From Aplysia californica (Eukaryota; Mollusca; Gastropoda; Aplysiida; Aplysiidae): 64,000 nucleotides of DNA. Positions 37,701-48,113 of the stretch are shown here, one piece after another. The translations under genes were made by a program, and so were the position numbers. The first letter of the stretch is position 1. Each line of letters begins with the position of its first letter. The stretch lies in contig NW_004797481.1 in NCBI RefSeq assembly GCF_000002075.1, positions 768,519-832,518 on the forward strand, written 5' to 3'. The notes beneath the pieces were generated by a model, which was not told the DNA's origin, searched no databases, and worked only from the letters and a program-made list of their open reading frames with translations.

Positions 37701-40700
37701 GAGTCTAAGAATTTTCACCTTAACTGATGAACTTTGCCACATCTAATGAATAATTCTAACTAATTTTGCAGAGTTAAAAGGGTAAGAGAAGGTAAAAAAC
37801 TGTCAGTGGCATAATGCATTGGGGGCGGCTGTGGACTGACTCGAGGGATGGTAGAGCGTAACAATGTTTAAACGGTTATGCACACTATAGTCTTTCACAT
37901 GTTTCAAGGCAGACAACAGACACTAAAATCTGTCCTAGCCCACCCCTGGATGTGAAGAGGCAGTCTGTAAGTCACATACAAGAAAACATAATAATAATAA
38001 TAATTTTGTAAAAAATAATACTGACGTTCCAGAGTTCTATACAATTTCTTTTTGGTGCAAATGGGCTTTGTCTTTGTCTATTTGGGGCATATAGAGTTAT
38101 TGCAAATAAAACTGTATTTTCACATTAAGTTGAACACGACCTGTCTGAAAAAACAGAATTCAAGACAAAAAATTGGATTTTATGCAAACCTGATCACACT
38201 TCTCTAACAGTGAGGGGGAAAAAAAAGGAAAAGCTCCAATTTATAAGACAACTTGGCACACACAAAATATAATTTTGCTGAGAGGGTTTGGAAGAAAGGC
38301 AAGGTAAAAATAATTCTTTTTCATAGCTTCGAAACTTCTAAAAAGTAAAGGGGTGGGGGCGCGGCAGGAACATTTAGTGCAACAAGCTTCATTGAAATAA
38401 AATCTTCTGGGTAGGGAAAATGAATGCAACATTTCTGTGTCTTATGTGTGGAACACAAAACTCTCTAACTGTATAAAACAGATTAACAGAAGTCCCCTTC
38501 AAAGAACAAGTTACCAGCATATTTTAGAAGCAGGACATTTGGTGGGGGGGGGGGGGGGGGGGGGGGGGGATATCTTGCAAACATACCTGGAATTTGCAAT
38601 GGCACAAGAAGTTTATCTATACATATATTTCTGATCAATGATGACAGGCAGTGACTAAAGACCACCAATCTCGGTGCAATAAAATTACAACTCTCCTTTC
38701 TGCTTTATATAATCAACAAAGAATCCCCAAGTCTGACAAAGGTTACTATCAGTGCCGGGCGGTACCGGCGAAACAGAGTGCCGGTTCTTTCCAGGAACTG
38801 GGAGTGAAACTAGGAGGTGAGAGACTGTGCATTTCGCGCTATGATCAGCGCCACCCGCATCCCCCCACAAGTCAAAATTGGGAGAAGCGAGCTGTGACAC
38901 AAAATCCCTTTGAAATTTGCCGCCACAGGGGATTAAACTTTGCAAGCAGAAATTTAAAAATAATTATCGCCGCTAAAAATAGATTTAATTTTCTAAATCA
39001 GCGTATCAAAATAGGCTAAGTGGCTCATCTGATTTGATGCCATATTTAAACTTGAGCAAACTTCATTTTTGATTGTCAATGTTGAATCAAAGTCAATTAT
39101 CAAAGTCACCAGCTGCATTGTGCATCTGACGTCACTGCTGTACGCTTAAGCCGACACTCTGCACACTTCCCGAGGCCCGTTAAACACTGTTGGTGTCTCT
39201 ACTGACACTTCCTCCGATACAACCGGGAGTTCCGGTACTGGGTGCTGGTACCTGCCCATCCCTAGTTACTATCCCATGCCCCCTTAGACCCCCCCCTAGT
39301 CATCAAACAGTCTCAAATGGGTCAGACCAGACAACTCATATCTTAAATTAATAACAGGCACAGACTGACCCTTGTGACCATTCCACAACCCGCCAAACCA
39401 TTTCTCCTACCATCTTCAGGAATTCATTTTGGAGTAAACCTCAAATTTTGGAAAGATCAGACAACGGAGTTCAAAACAGTCAAATGGGCACACATTTTCA
39501 GGTCAGGTATAGGTGGGTGGAGGTTAAAAAAAAAAGGAAATAGAAAAAACAAAACACAATGGATTTCAAATGCAAGAGGGCAAAAATATTGAAGTGCATG
39601 AATGTAGAGCCCCCGTTAATTATTTAATTTGAATCAATTGTTGAAATTTCTGTTCAATCGTGGGAAAGAAACGTAAACCTCATCTTGCAACAAACTATCT
39701 GGCTTCTATGGGGAATTAAACAATATTTTCATTTCTCTCAACCTGTTCACTGCCTGGCCTGTGATACAGTCCTATCTTACACCTTGAGGCAGTCTTCAGG
39801 AAGGCAGTGACATGGTTAACATCTTTAAAACCTAAAATGATTTCTTATGCCGACTAGTTCGAAAGGGGGTGGACTGCTGAAAGGCTTGAGGAAGAAATGC
39901 ACGCATCACTGACCTCTTCCCTGGCCCGTAGCCTCGCCTCCTGGCCCAACAAGGGTTCCTTATAGTACATAGGGTAAAGTCACCACAATTGTCAAGAAAA
40001 AAGGGCATCTGCCACAATCAACTATCAGCCCACTCTTGCTAGCCTAAAGTGCAAAAGAATGATCAGCTGATCACTGCATGTTGCTCGTTTACAGAAAAAA
40101 AAAAGTCACAAACTCATGGAAAGAAACATATTATAATTCTGCAGATCTCTATCAATCATCTGCCTTTTGCACTTCATCTATTGAGTCAAATTTTGTTGTG
40201 TTCGCAAAGAAAATATTAAAGTCACAACATACGAACAAACCACATCTACTTCTAAATTAGAAAATTGAAATATTTTTGGTTGGAAAAAAAAAAAAAAAAG
40301 AATTTCTTTAAAACCGCAGAAACGAGCCATTATCAATTTCAGAGTCAACATGCAAGTCAGTTTTGACCACTTTTTCACCCACTTTCAGGCTGGCCTATGA
40401 TCCTTTTACGGAAACCCCTCCCACATCTCTGGGACAAACATCTGAAAGCTGAGGTGACCACAAAAAAACAACAAGGGTTCCAAACCATTGCACTGACCTC
40501 TCCTATGTCAACATGGGCCTCTGTGCCATCCGTCACGGGATAGTCTGACTAATAATCACATATTTTGGGACATTCACTGATTTTTTCACTTTATTTTCAT
40601 AAGGTATAAATGATCTCATGCATTTTGTACAAAAAGAACAAGCATGTAGCAATTTGTAAGGATTGTGAAACCCAAACTTCAGATGCACATGCCTAAAAAG

Positions 40701-43700
40701 AAAAAAAGGACGGAAAACAAACATCTGTTTTCATTAAATTCTTTGACCTCTATTTTCTAAAACTATCTACAAAATAAATACAAAAGACTTCATATCCACA
40801 TGAAAAACATGATGTTAGTAGGACGTAGGAAATAAAGATTCATTATCAAAATCTCTTCTGTGGCAACATGATTGTTAACATTACTATGTGACAAAAATCC
40901 CACCTCTTGACGTTTTTGTAGCTCACTGGTGTCCACTTTTTGAGCAGATGATTGGCTGTAAGGTGGGGGGTCCTCTGATGGGGTCATAATGGCTGGCTGG
41001 GCAGTAGCAGACCGAGGAGGAGGGACACCGGCGCTCTGTATTAGTCATGTAAATATATGAAATTAAAAAACATTCAAACTAAGTTGGTACCAATAAATCA
41101 ATATTACTAAGTAATAAAATGTATACCAATATGAATAGAATTTAAATGCCTTTCTTTGATTTTTCTGCAAAGGAAACAGTTTATCTTTAAGTACTTGTTT
41201 TCCTTTTCACCAAAACAATGCTGAACCCCCCACACACAAGGGTGTGTCTGACACATGATATGTAAATAAAATAAGGTCATTTTTTCCATGATCCATTAAA
41301 CTCCTGGCACCCTTCTCATCTTGCAAATTAAGTATTTCTATGACCATCCTATTAACAGGTACTATCAGAATACTGATTTATGCATTTAGCATCATGAACA
41401 CCATTCATTATTGTTAACAATAATTGTTCCTGTATTTCACTTACCTGTTGCCTGAGACTATGGGTCTATTTGTGAATGTAAGTATATTTTAAGTGTGTTT
41501 GTGTATATGTGTGAAGGAAGAGAGGATGTGTGAGTGAATTTGTACGGGTGTAGGTGCCTGCATATGTGTGTGTGTGTGTGGTGAACACCAAACCAATATG
41601 CCAGCGTCTGGAAAATAAAGATTTATCTTATATACCTTATAATATAATTACAATTACTTGACAAGAGAATGAATGCAGTGAAGGTCATGGCGGCTTCAGG
41701 AATGGAACAAAGGCTACTGCTTCTTACGTATCAGCAGCTGGTCTTAGCAGAAATCGATTTTATGGGTTCGGAGTATTGACCTTGACAAAAACCCAACTGG
41801 ACAAGTTGGATCGAGTTCAAAATGAAGCCATGTGCATGATACTAGGCTGCCCCAGGGATACGCCAATTATCTGTATGAGGCATGCATTGGGCCTCATGTC
41901 AGTAGAAAACAGACACAAAGTGGCTCGGGTCAGGGCGTACATGAGGGCGGCGGCTGATAAGCAACACCCACTTCACGAAGCAATTGTAGCAATCAAGGGA
42001 AATCGCCTAAAACGAGGAGCTCCTTGGATGGCCGGGGATGAAAACACCATCAAGGAAGTCTGCTCACTGGAAGATATAAAGCGGGGTGAAGAATGGATAA
42101 AGATGAATGAGGGACAGCAGGGAGATTTTGGGAAGGTAGTGATTACGCTGAACAGAGAATGTAGAGAGGGGCCGCAGGGGGCAACAGATGCTGAGATACA
42201 CGACAACTGATTGAAGACAACTCACTGCATGGAGATGTGGTTGTATACACGGATGGATCTGCTAAACGAGGGGAAAAATCTGGATGGGGCTTCTCAGCAA
42301 AGATTGAGTGGTAGATTGGTGCAGGAACAGCAGAGAGCATACAATATGACAACATCTAGCATGAGAATGGAGATAGAGGCAATCACTCACTCTCTCACAT
42401 GGCTTACAACAACTCGACAAGCACACGTGATCTTTGTCAGACTCTCATAACACTCTGAAGAAGATTGAAAGTGAAAACTGGGAACCTTAGAGCTGAATGG
42501 ACAGACCTCCTGAAGAAGACGACACTGAAAAAGATCATGTGGATCTTCACCCCAGGCCATGCTGGAGTCAAGGGCAATGAGCGGGCTGATGAGATAGAGG
42601 GGAAAGCAAAACCTGAAAGAAAGCTGTGCCCTGACAAACCTGAAATTGTGCGTTCAGTCAGGGAAAAACGAGAAAAAGAACAAGAAGAGTCAAAATACCA
42701 TCATCTTGAGTGACTTCGTGAGCTTGGAATTGGGATGGGGTGCCTGCAGAAGATCAAGACTTAGTGAGAGGAGCAGAAGGCTATGGAATCAAACATTGCT
42801 TGGGAACCGTCAGCATCTACACACTTCAAGATGTGTGCTTCTTCAGGGGACAGAGCGCTTATGGGAATGCCCCTTGATGTCGGTCCTTCACACAAGTAAC
42901 AAGAGAATACAAGTTCACCTGATTGGCAGGGCGGGTCTGATTCCCCCCTTCAGCAAATGGGTTGTAGTCATCTAGTGCACCTTGTCTTGGGGCTCCAGAC
43001 CCTGCAGCTTGCTGTACTGACGGGTCCTGGAAAGAAGAAAATATGATTTAAAAGTTTTTCCAGTCAAACAACTGTTCCATGGTAGTTGAAGAAAATACCT
43101 GACCTTGTTCAATTTCAAATAGATTTTCTGAGCATCAAGATACAGGGAGGCTCATTTTTCAACTTTCAATGTAAAAATATTTACCATGTGTTCAACACAG
43201 AAAAAAAAAATCCAGTAAGAGCAGTGATAAACAACTTTTAATGGATGTCATTAATGCTTATAACAATTCAAACATTTGATAAAATGAGGAAAATTTTCCA
43301 GATGTAAATCAATTTCTTGCAACTGTAGCATCACAGCAACTGCAACAATAGTATCCAACAAAGAAGGCATTAGCCTAAAACTATATCAAGTTCTATAAAG
43401 CCCTCTTTCAAACATCTGAGCTGCAGGTGTTAAAAATAAAGGCCAACTGTTTGTGTCACTGGTCTTAATGAATTTAAACCTTTTCTTTTGCCGAAAAAAG
43501 TGATACTATTATTAATCAGCCTACAGTCAAACTCGGATATAACAGGACAAACGGAATCAGCAGTTTTCCCCCCGTTATAAATAGGGAGTCCTGTTATTAC
43601 CATTATCACGGGAAACTACTAGTACTATTGCACCTTCAGGTAACTATATATTCGATTACCTCAGATCCTTTTCAAGTGGGCTATTTTGCTGACACTGAGA

Positions 43701-46700
43701 TGGAATCGATCAGTGACCCCAACACTATCACTATAGACAGCCACCCATTGTCGAGAGAAAGCAGATTTTTTTTAGACAGGTGGACAACTTGGACAGTGTC
43801 ATCATATTTTAAAAAACGCAAGGGTGGACATGGGAAGCGGTCATTTGTACAGGTGATTGTCTTAGACAGGTGGCTGTTAGAGCAGGTTTGACTGTACTTG
43901 CTTTTCACAAGGCCAAACCACTTTGAAGGCATGACATAATTAGGGCATTTAGACAACAGAAAGTGGCACATGATTATATGATTTGGTAAAATAGGAAAAT
44001 TATTAGGCCTTTAATAAAATAATAACAACGGTTCACTATTTTTATTTACCTGACTAAGTATTGATCGGCTGTGGCGGCGTGGCATTTTTGGCGGGTTACT
44101 TCCGGTAAACCGCTGAACGCTTCTAGGATGCCCCACCGCCACAGCTAATCGGTTGTAAACATGGAGGTTTGGCGGGATCAGCTGAGATACCCGAGATGTA
44201 TACAGAAAAATGACCATTTACGGCTCAACAGATGATAAAAGGCATATAAATAAAGCCATATATTTTCTTAAAGCTGATAGAAAGAGCCAATAAAAAATGA
44301 TTAGCGTGTAGTCGCTCAGCTGGACCGCTCCACTTTATCAATCGATATCTTGGCCAAGAGATGCTCTGCGAGGTCAAGACTTGCAAAGTCAGTGGTCACT
44401 ATTTATAACTTTGACCTGTAATTTACTATGTCCTTTTCCATATAAGGAATACTGGAATTTTCCATTGAAAAAGGTCAGCGTCTATGTCCTTTACATAGGG
44501 CCTGCGCGCTTCCTGGTCGAAGTAGGTCAGCCCTATACATAGGGCCTGCACGCTTTCCGGGTAGCCCGGCTCATGCCCTTTATATACAGGGCCTGCGCGT
44601 TTCCTGGGTTAAAGTGGGGAGCGGCTGGTAACGGGGGACCGAACTCTAGATCTAGATTTACATTCTAAAAACTTTTCATGAGCGTTTTTTCCGCAAAATC
44701 CAAAAAATATTTTAAAAAGAGAAACGCCGAGCGTATCAAACTAGAATCTAGTCAAGGCCACCTCTATTCTCACCCCGGGTGAGAATAGCGCAGGCGAGTC
44801 TTTTGGCCATTCTCACCCGGTGTGCGTTCACCGCTATAGCCTAGATCTAGATCTAGGCCAAGCCAACCAATTTTGCCTTCACCCTAACCACAGAATTCTA
44901 CACTGTGATAACAGAAAAATTGTAGAATTCTGTGCCGTGAACAAACGTTCCATTACTATGATTACTACTGTTAACCTACTAAAAGCGTACAATTTTGTCT
45001 GTGGGCAGTGGAGAGAGAGAAAGAGAGAGAGAGAGAGAGGAGTAGCGCGAGAATTTCCGGGCAAAACAAAATGGCGACCCGCGTAGTTCGGCTCGATTCG
45101 AAAAGTTAAATTTTATAGCCGTAGCATCTTTGTAGACGACAAAATTAATTTACTTTTGTGTTTTAACATCATTTTAAAACTTTGTTTTGGTCAATTTGAT
45201 CGTCCACACCGAAAGACAGTATTCAGAAAGAGACAGAGAGAGAGAAGGGGGGAGGAGTAGATCTTGCGAGAACTTCCGGACAAAACAAAATGGTGACCCC
45301 TCAGCCCTGTAGTTCGGCTCGATTCGAAAAGTGAAATAGCCATAGCATCTTTGTAGTCGATAAGGAAGTGGTTATTCTCATCCGAGGTGAGAATAGAAAA
45401 ACGATCTACCTCTCACCCCGGGTGAGACGTGCCAGCGTAGGCTATTCTCACCCGGTGCGAAACAAGACCTGCTTTTCCTCATTTTGGAATACTGTCTATC
45501 GGTGTGGATGATCAGATTGATAAAAGCCAAGAAAAAATTACGTTATAGCACAAAAGTAAGCTAATTTGATCGTCTTCAAAGATGCTATGGCTATTTCATT
45601 GTTCGAATCGAGCCGAACTATGCGGGTTGCCATTTTGTTTTGCCCGGAAGTTCTCGCAAGATCTACTCCTCCCCTCTCTCTGTCTCTTTCTGAATACTGT
45701 CTATCGGTGTGGACGATCAAATTGACCAAAACAAAGTTAAAAAATGATGTTAAAACACAAAGGTCAAAAGTAAATTAATTTGGTTGTCTACAAAGATGCT
45801 ACGGCTATTTAACTTTTCGAATCGAGCCGAACTACGCGGGTCGCCATTTTGTTTTGACCGAAAGTTCTCGCGCTACTCCTCTCTCTGTCTCTTTCTCTCC
45901 ACTGCCCACATACAAAATTGTACGCTTTTAGTAGGCTACAGTTGTAATGGAACGTTTGTTCACGGCACAGAATTCTACAGTTTTTCTGTTATCACAGTGT
46001 AGAATTCTGTGGTTTAGGGTGAAAGCAAAATTTGTTGGCCTAGATCTAGGCTATAACGGTAAACGCGCACCGGGTGAGAATAGCCAAAAGACTAGCCTGC
46101 ACTATTCTCATCCCGGGTGAGAATAGAGGTGGCCAGTCGATAAAATTAGCTTACTTTCGTGCTATAACGTAATCTTTGCTTTGCCTTTATCCATTTGATC
46201 ATGAAAGTGGCTATTCTCACCCGCCGGAAGTTCTCGCAAGATCAACTCCTCCCCTCTTCTCTCTCTCTCTGTTTCTTTCTGAATACTGTCTATCGGTGTG
46301 GACGATCAAATTGACCAAAACAAAGTTAAAAAATGATGTTAAAACACAAAAGTAAATTAATTTGGTTGTCTACAAAGATGCTACGGCTATTTAACTTTTC
46401 GAATCGAGCCGAACTACGCGGGTCGCCATTTTGTTTTGCCCGGAAATTCTCGCGCTACTCCTCTCTCTCTTTCTCTCTCCACTGCCCACAGACAAAATTG
46501 TACGCTTTTAGTAGGCTACAGTTGTAATGGAACGTTTGTTCACGGCACAGAATTCTACAATTTTTCTGTTATCACAGTGTAGAATTCTGTGGTTTAGGGT
46601 GAACGCAAAATTTGGTGAACGCGTGTCTGTGGGCAGTGGAGAGAGAGAAAGAGAGAGAGAGAGAGAGGAGTAGCGCGAGAATTTCCGGGCAAAACAAAAT

Positions 46701-47674
46701 GGCGACCCGCGTAGTTCGGCTCGATTCGAAAAGTTAAATAGCCGTAGCATCTTTGTAGACAACCAAATTAATTTACTTTTGTGTTTTAACATCATTTTTT
46801 AACTTTGTTTTGGTCAATTTGATCGTCCACACCGATAGACAGTATTCAGAAAGAGACAGAGAGAGAGAGAAGAGGGGAGGAGTAGATCTTGCGAGAACTT
46901 CCGGGCGGGTGAGAATAGCCACTTTCATTCTCACTCCGGGTGAGAATAGAGGTGGCCTTTGATCATCCACATCGAAAGAAAGTATTCCGAAATTAGGAAA
47001 AACAGGTCTTGTTTCACACCGGGTGAGAATAGCCTACGGTGGCAAGTCTCACCCAGAGCCCAGAGAGTGAGAGGTCGATCGTATTTCTATTCTCACCCCA
47101 GGTGAGAATAGCCACTTCCTCTAGTCAAACCCTACCCCAGAGCGTCCAATATCTTCCAATTTGAAACTGGATCACAATAGATAGGCCTAGACCATTAAAG
47201 AAGGAATCCACATGCATGCCACTATCCCAGCCCTGTACTGTTGCTGACTGCTGTCAATTGCAACCCCACCCCTTCAATCTTGCCACTCTGCTGTGTTCTT
47301 TGAGCCCACTGAACTGTACTTAGTAAGTGATGCCAATCCTTCAGCTTCCATACCACAAAAACGTTGTAGGGTAATAAGAACCATAGTAATACCCGCCTCT
47401 TCTTGTTGTCAAAGCACACACCTCTCGACCGGTAAAAGAGTGAGTGGGATCAAGACAACTTTAACTTTAGTCAAAGGTACCTCTGCCTCTTATATTTTTT
47501 CTACACATAGCATAGCACAGCGACGTTGCGATGAATTCTCCTCGACTCCGGACGTCTAGATTTCTAGACATTGTATGTGTCGTGAATAAGAACGACATTA
47601 CAATTGAACTCCCTTACCGAAAATGGACTCGAAGCATTTGGATCCGCAAAAGGGTTGGAATCAAAGTCGGACAT
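25782..47674 (-). CDS. SCAMP: secretory carrier membrane protein (SCAMP), nine exons
   Basis: This four-span membrane protein of Golgi, endosome and secretory vesicles acts in vesicle recycling and exocytosis. Exons in gene order are 47674-47618, 43026-42919, 41035-40904, 36552-36483, 35413-35285, 33018-32856, 31998-31900, then one of 30659-30542 or 28212-28095, then 25946-25782. Borders are GT/AG, phases agree and the total is 346 aa (human SCAMP1 is 338). The N-terminus has NPF endocytic motifs ([20 protein letters not shown]), then a PPPY motif in exon 3, and a coiled coil [23 protein letters not shown]. The family signature [20 protein letters not shown] and [11 protein letters not shown] precedes the spans. 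TM1 and TM2 are in exon 6, followed by the conserved [11 protein letters not shown] peptide. TM3 is in exon 7 and TM4 in exon 8. The C-tail begins [20 protein letters not shown]. The start ATG opens the conserved MSDFDSNPF. Vertebrate paralogue assignment is not meaningful here. Confidence 0.95.
25947..28094. other. SCAMP last intron (downstream of exon 8a)
   Basis: AT-rich intron with no recognised element or exon. Confidence 0.4.
28095..28212 (-). CDS. SCAMP: SCAMP alternative exon 8a (TM4 version a)
   Basis: This 118-nt exon has a CAG acceptor and GTAGGA donor. It enters in phase 2 and leaves in phase 0, and encodes 39 residues beginning [17 protein letters not shown] and ending ASIIILIK. 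Its GWI-GLT start matches the canonical SCAMP TM4 start (GWISGLT in vertebrates), so it is the more family-like of the two versions. Confidence 0.88.
28213..30541. other. intron between the two alternative SCAMP exons
   Basis: The 2.3-kb spacer between exons 8b and 8a has no recognised mobile element. A decayed SINE-B-like stretch may lie at about 29,585-29,680. The two exons are too far apart for steric exclusion by spacing alone. Confidence 0.4.
30542..30659 (-). CDS. SCAMP: SCAMP alternative exon 8b (TM4 version b)
   Basis: This 118-nt exon also has a CAG acceptor and GTAGAC donor and the same phases as 8a. It encodes 39 residues beginning [17 protein letters not shown] and ending VVAFVILVK. 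By eye 18 of 39 residues equal exon 8a, with changes concentrated in the membrane-facing middle. Because 118 is not a multiple of 3, using both exons or neither would shift the reading frame into exon 9. Confidence 0.88.
31214..31259 (-). pseudogene. possible truncated third copy of SCAMP exon 8
   Basis: On the minus strand, after a good TTCCAG acceptor, 46 nt read [15 protein letters not shown] when entered in the exon-8 phase. This resembles the exon-8 start (ISGLT) but lacks the membrane span and is followed by a weak GTTAAA donor. It may be a relic or chance similarity. Confidence 0.25.
33255..34860 (-). mobile_element. LINE with RNase H domain, 5'-truncated
   Basis: On the minus strand, the C-terminal part of a reverse transcriptase reads first: [20 protein letters not shown], then [20 protein letters not shown]. 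An RNase H domain follows, with [36 protein letters not shown] and [20 protein letters not shown] in several frames. Last come a CCHC-like tail (FCVGC...GHILTKC) and a 3' UTR. Its end at 33,255-33,320 carries a version of the GCGCTCATATGAC...TGCAGTTGCGAGCGC tail used by SINE families A, B and C. The reading frame is broken in several places. It resembles the I/Jockey group of LINEs, and lies in SCAMP intron 5. Confidence 0.75.
35675..36392 (+). mobile_element. piggyBac-family deletion derivative
   Basis: TTAA at 35671-35674 and 36393-36396 flank perfect 12-bp inverted ends CTCTTTTTATCC / GGATAAAAAGAG. A subterminal repeat (CGGGCTACGAGTAT) occurs twice at the left. Near the middle, an ATG at 35886 opens [19 protein letters not shown]. 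After a frame change comes an acidic stretch ([12 protein letters not shown]), together the typical N-terminus of a piggyBac transposase. The catalytic domain is missing. It ends about 90 bp from SCAMP exon 4. Confidence 0.8.
36553..38540. other. SCAMP intron 3, left part
   Basis: No gene or mobile element recognised. Confidence 0.4.
38544..38569 (+). repeat. poly-G tract (26 G)
   Basis: An uninterrupted G run in SCAMP intron 3; the SCAMP transcript would carry it as poly-C. Confidence 0.9.
38750..39264. mobile_element. hAT-type MITE, 515 bp
   Basis: A perfect 8-bp target duplication, GTTACTAT (38742-38749 and 39265-39272), flanks the element. Its ends read CAGTGCCGGGCGGTACCGGC and, on the other strand, TAGGGATGGGCAGGTACC. 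The 8-bp duplication and the YAG...GGGC-GGTACC terminus are hAT features. There is no transposase. It lies in SCAMP intron 3. Confidence 0.8.
39740..39816. mobile_element. short TTAA-type hairpin MITE (tentative)
   Basis: The arms AACCTGTTCACTGCCTGGCC and AACCATGTCACTGCCTTCCT (other strand) form an imperfect inverted repeat around about 35 bp. The right flank contains TTAA; the left reads TCAA. Confidence 0.4.
41650..42900 (+). mobile_element. LINE fragment with RT end and RNase H
   Basis: On the plus strand (antisense to SCAMP), this is the thumb region of a LINE reverse transcriptase: [47 protein letters not shown]. An RNase H domain follows, with [19 protein letters not shown] at about 42,237 and [20 protein letters not shown] at about 42,534. 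A degraded C-terminus runs to about 42,890. Frame breaks lie between these blocks. It fills most of SCAMP intron 2 and ends within about 30 bp of the exon 2 donor. Confidence 0.8.
43524..43894. mobile_element. pogo/Tigger-type MITE, 371 bp
   Basis: The ends CAGTCAAACTCGGATATAAC and, on the other strand, CAGTCAAACCTGCTCTAACA are flanked by TA duplications. CAGTCAAAC-YCGGATA is a classic Tigger terminus. There is no coding capacity. It lies in SCAMP intron 1. Confidence 0.75.
44063..44150. repeat. GC-rich nested hairpin
   Basis: The arms at 44063-44085 and 44128-44150 (GGCTGTGGCGG against CCGCCACAGC) enclose a second small hairpin, GCGGGTTAC / GTAAACCGC. It stands out from the AT-rich intron. 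It may be a tiny foldback MITE. Confidence 0.5.
44473..44610. repeat. three-copy ~45-bp tandem repeat
   Basis: Three imperfect units begin near 44473, 44525 and 44567, each with ACATAGGGCCTGCGCGCTT followed by TCCTGG or a close variant. Confidence 0.7.
44764..47113. repeat. composite block of direct/inverted modules and palindromic repeats
   Basis: Two modules recur in both orientations. Module A (AGAATTCTACACTGTGATAA through GCGTACAATTTTGTC and a GA run to GGCGACCCGCGTAGTTCGGC) occurs at about 44,860-45,110 (+), 45,800-46,025 (-), 46,380-46,610 (-, partial) and 46,625-46,745 (+, partial). Module B (GTTTTGGTCAATTTGATCGT, then GACAGTATTCAGAAAGAGAC, GA run, GGAGTAGATCTTGCGAGAAC) occurs at about 45,175-45,345 (+), 45,600-45,745 (-), 46,215-46,330 (-) and 46,795-46,905 (+). 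Units of the palindrome TTCTCACCC/GGGTGAGAA bound the modules. No protein domain is seen. The block lies in SCAMP intron 1. Confidence 0.75.
46200..46925. repeat. near-perfect inverted repeat, arms ~295 bp
   Basis: The left arm (about 46,202-46,498) is almost the exact reverse complement of the right arm (about 46,627-46,921), with a spacer of about 128 bp. Over about 46,333-46,480 the two arms read the same protein on opposite strands, showing near identity. Differences I can see are single-base or short-run changes such as GATCAACTC/GATCTACTC. Transcribed with SCAMP, it would fold into a long hairpin. A foldback element, recent duplication or assembly artefact are all possible. Confidence 0.8.
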
Positions 47675-47825
47675 TTTGAGGTGTCCTGTGAGGTTCCACA
47701 GTAGTCAAATATTGATTCTGATCAGGAACAGGGCGATTCACTCCATAAACATACTCGGCGGAAATCAATATGACGCATGCGCACAAGTCATGGTCACATG
47801 AAATGACGTCATGTCTTTTTCGTGA
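47675..47825 (-). promoter_or_regulatory. SCAMP core promoter with CRE and NRF1-like site
   Basis: A perfect palindromic CRE, TGACGTCA, lies at 47804-47811, about 130 bp upstream of the SCAMP ATG. An NRF1-like CGCATGCGCA is at 47774-47783, and an E-box-like TCACATGA lies between them. This is typical of housekeeping promoters. The start of transcription is not determined. Confidence 0.5.
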
Positions 47826-48113
47826 GATTCAAAACTGTCATAAGTTTATTATTAGAAGCGGTTATATTCTTTGCCCTAGATGATCATTCCGATGTATTTT
47901 TCACAGCAATCAATTTGATTTGAAAAATTTGATTAGATACAGAACATTTTTTTCTTTTATAACAAAATCTTCGAACTTGTTGTTTGCTCAATACAAATGC
48001 CAACTGGCAATGTTGGTTAGACTACAAGTACGGCACGGTTAATTATGTTCCGTTGGTTGTGGAACCGATTGTCAAAGAGGTTATTATAAGTTAAATTTAT
48101 TGTAATCATTTGT

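Noticed and set aside
41650-42900. Retrovirus or LTR element because of reverse transcriptase and RNase H
   Set aside because: Domain order and motifs are those of LINEs with RNase H; no LTRs, protease, integrase or envelope are seen.
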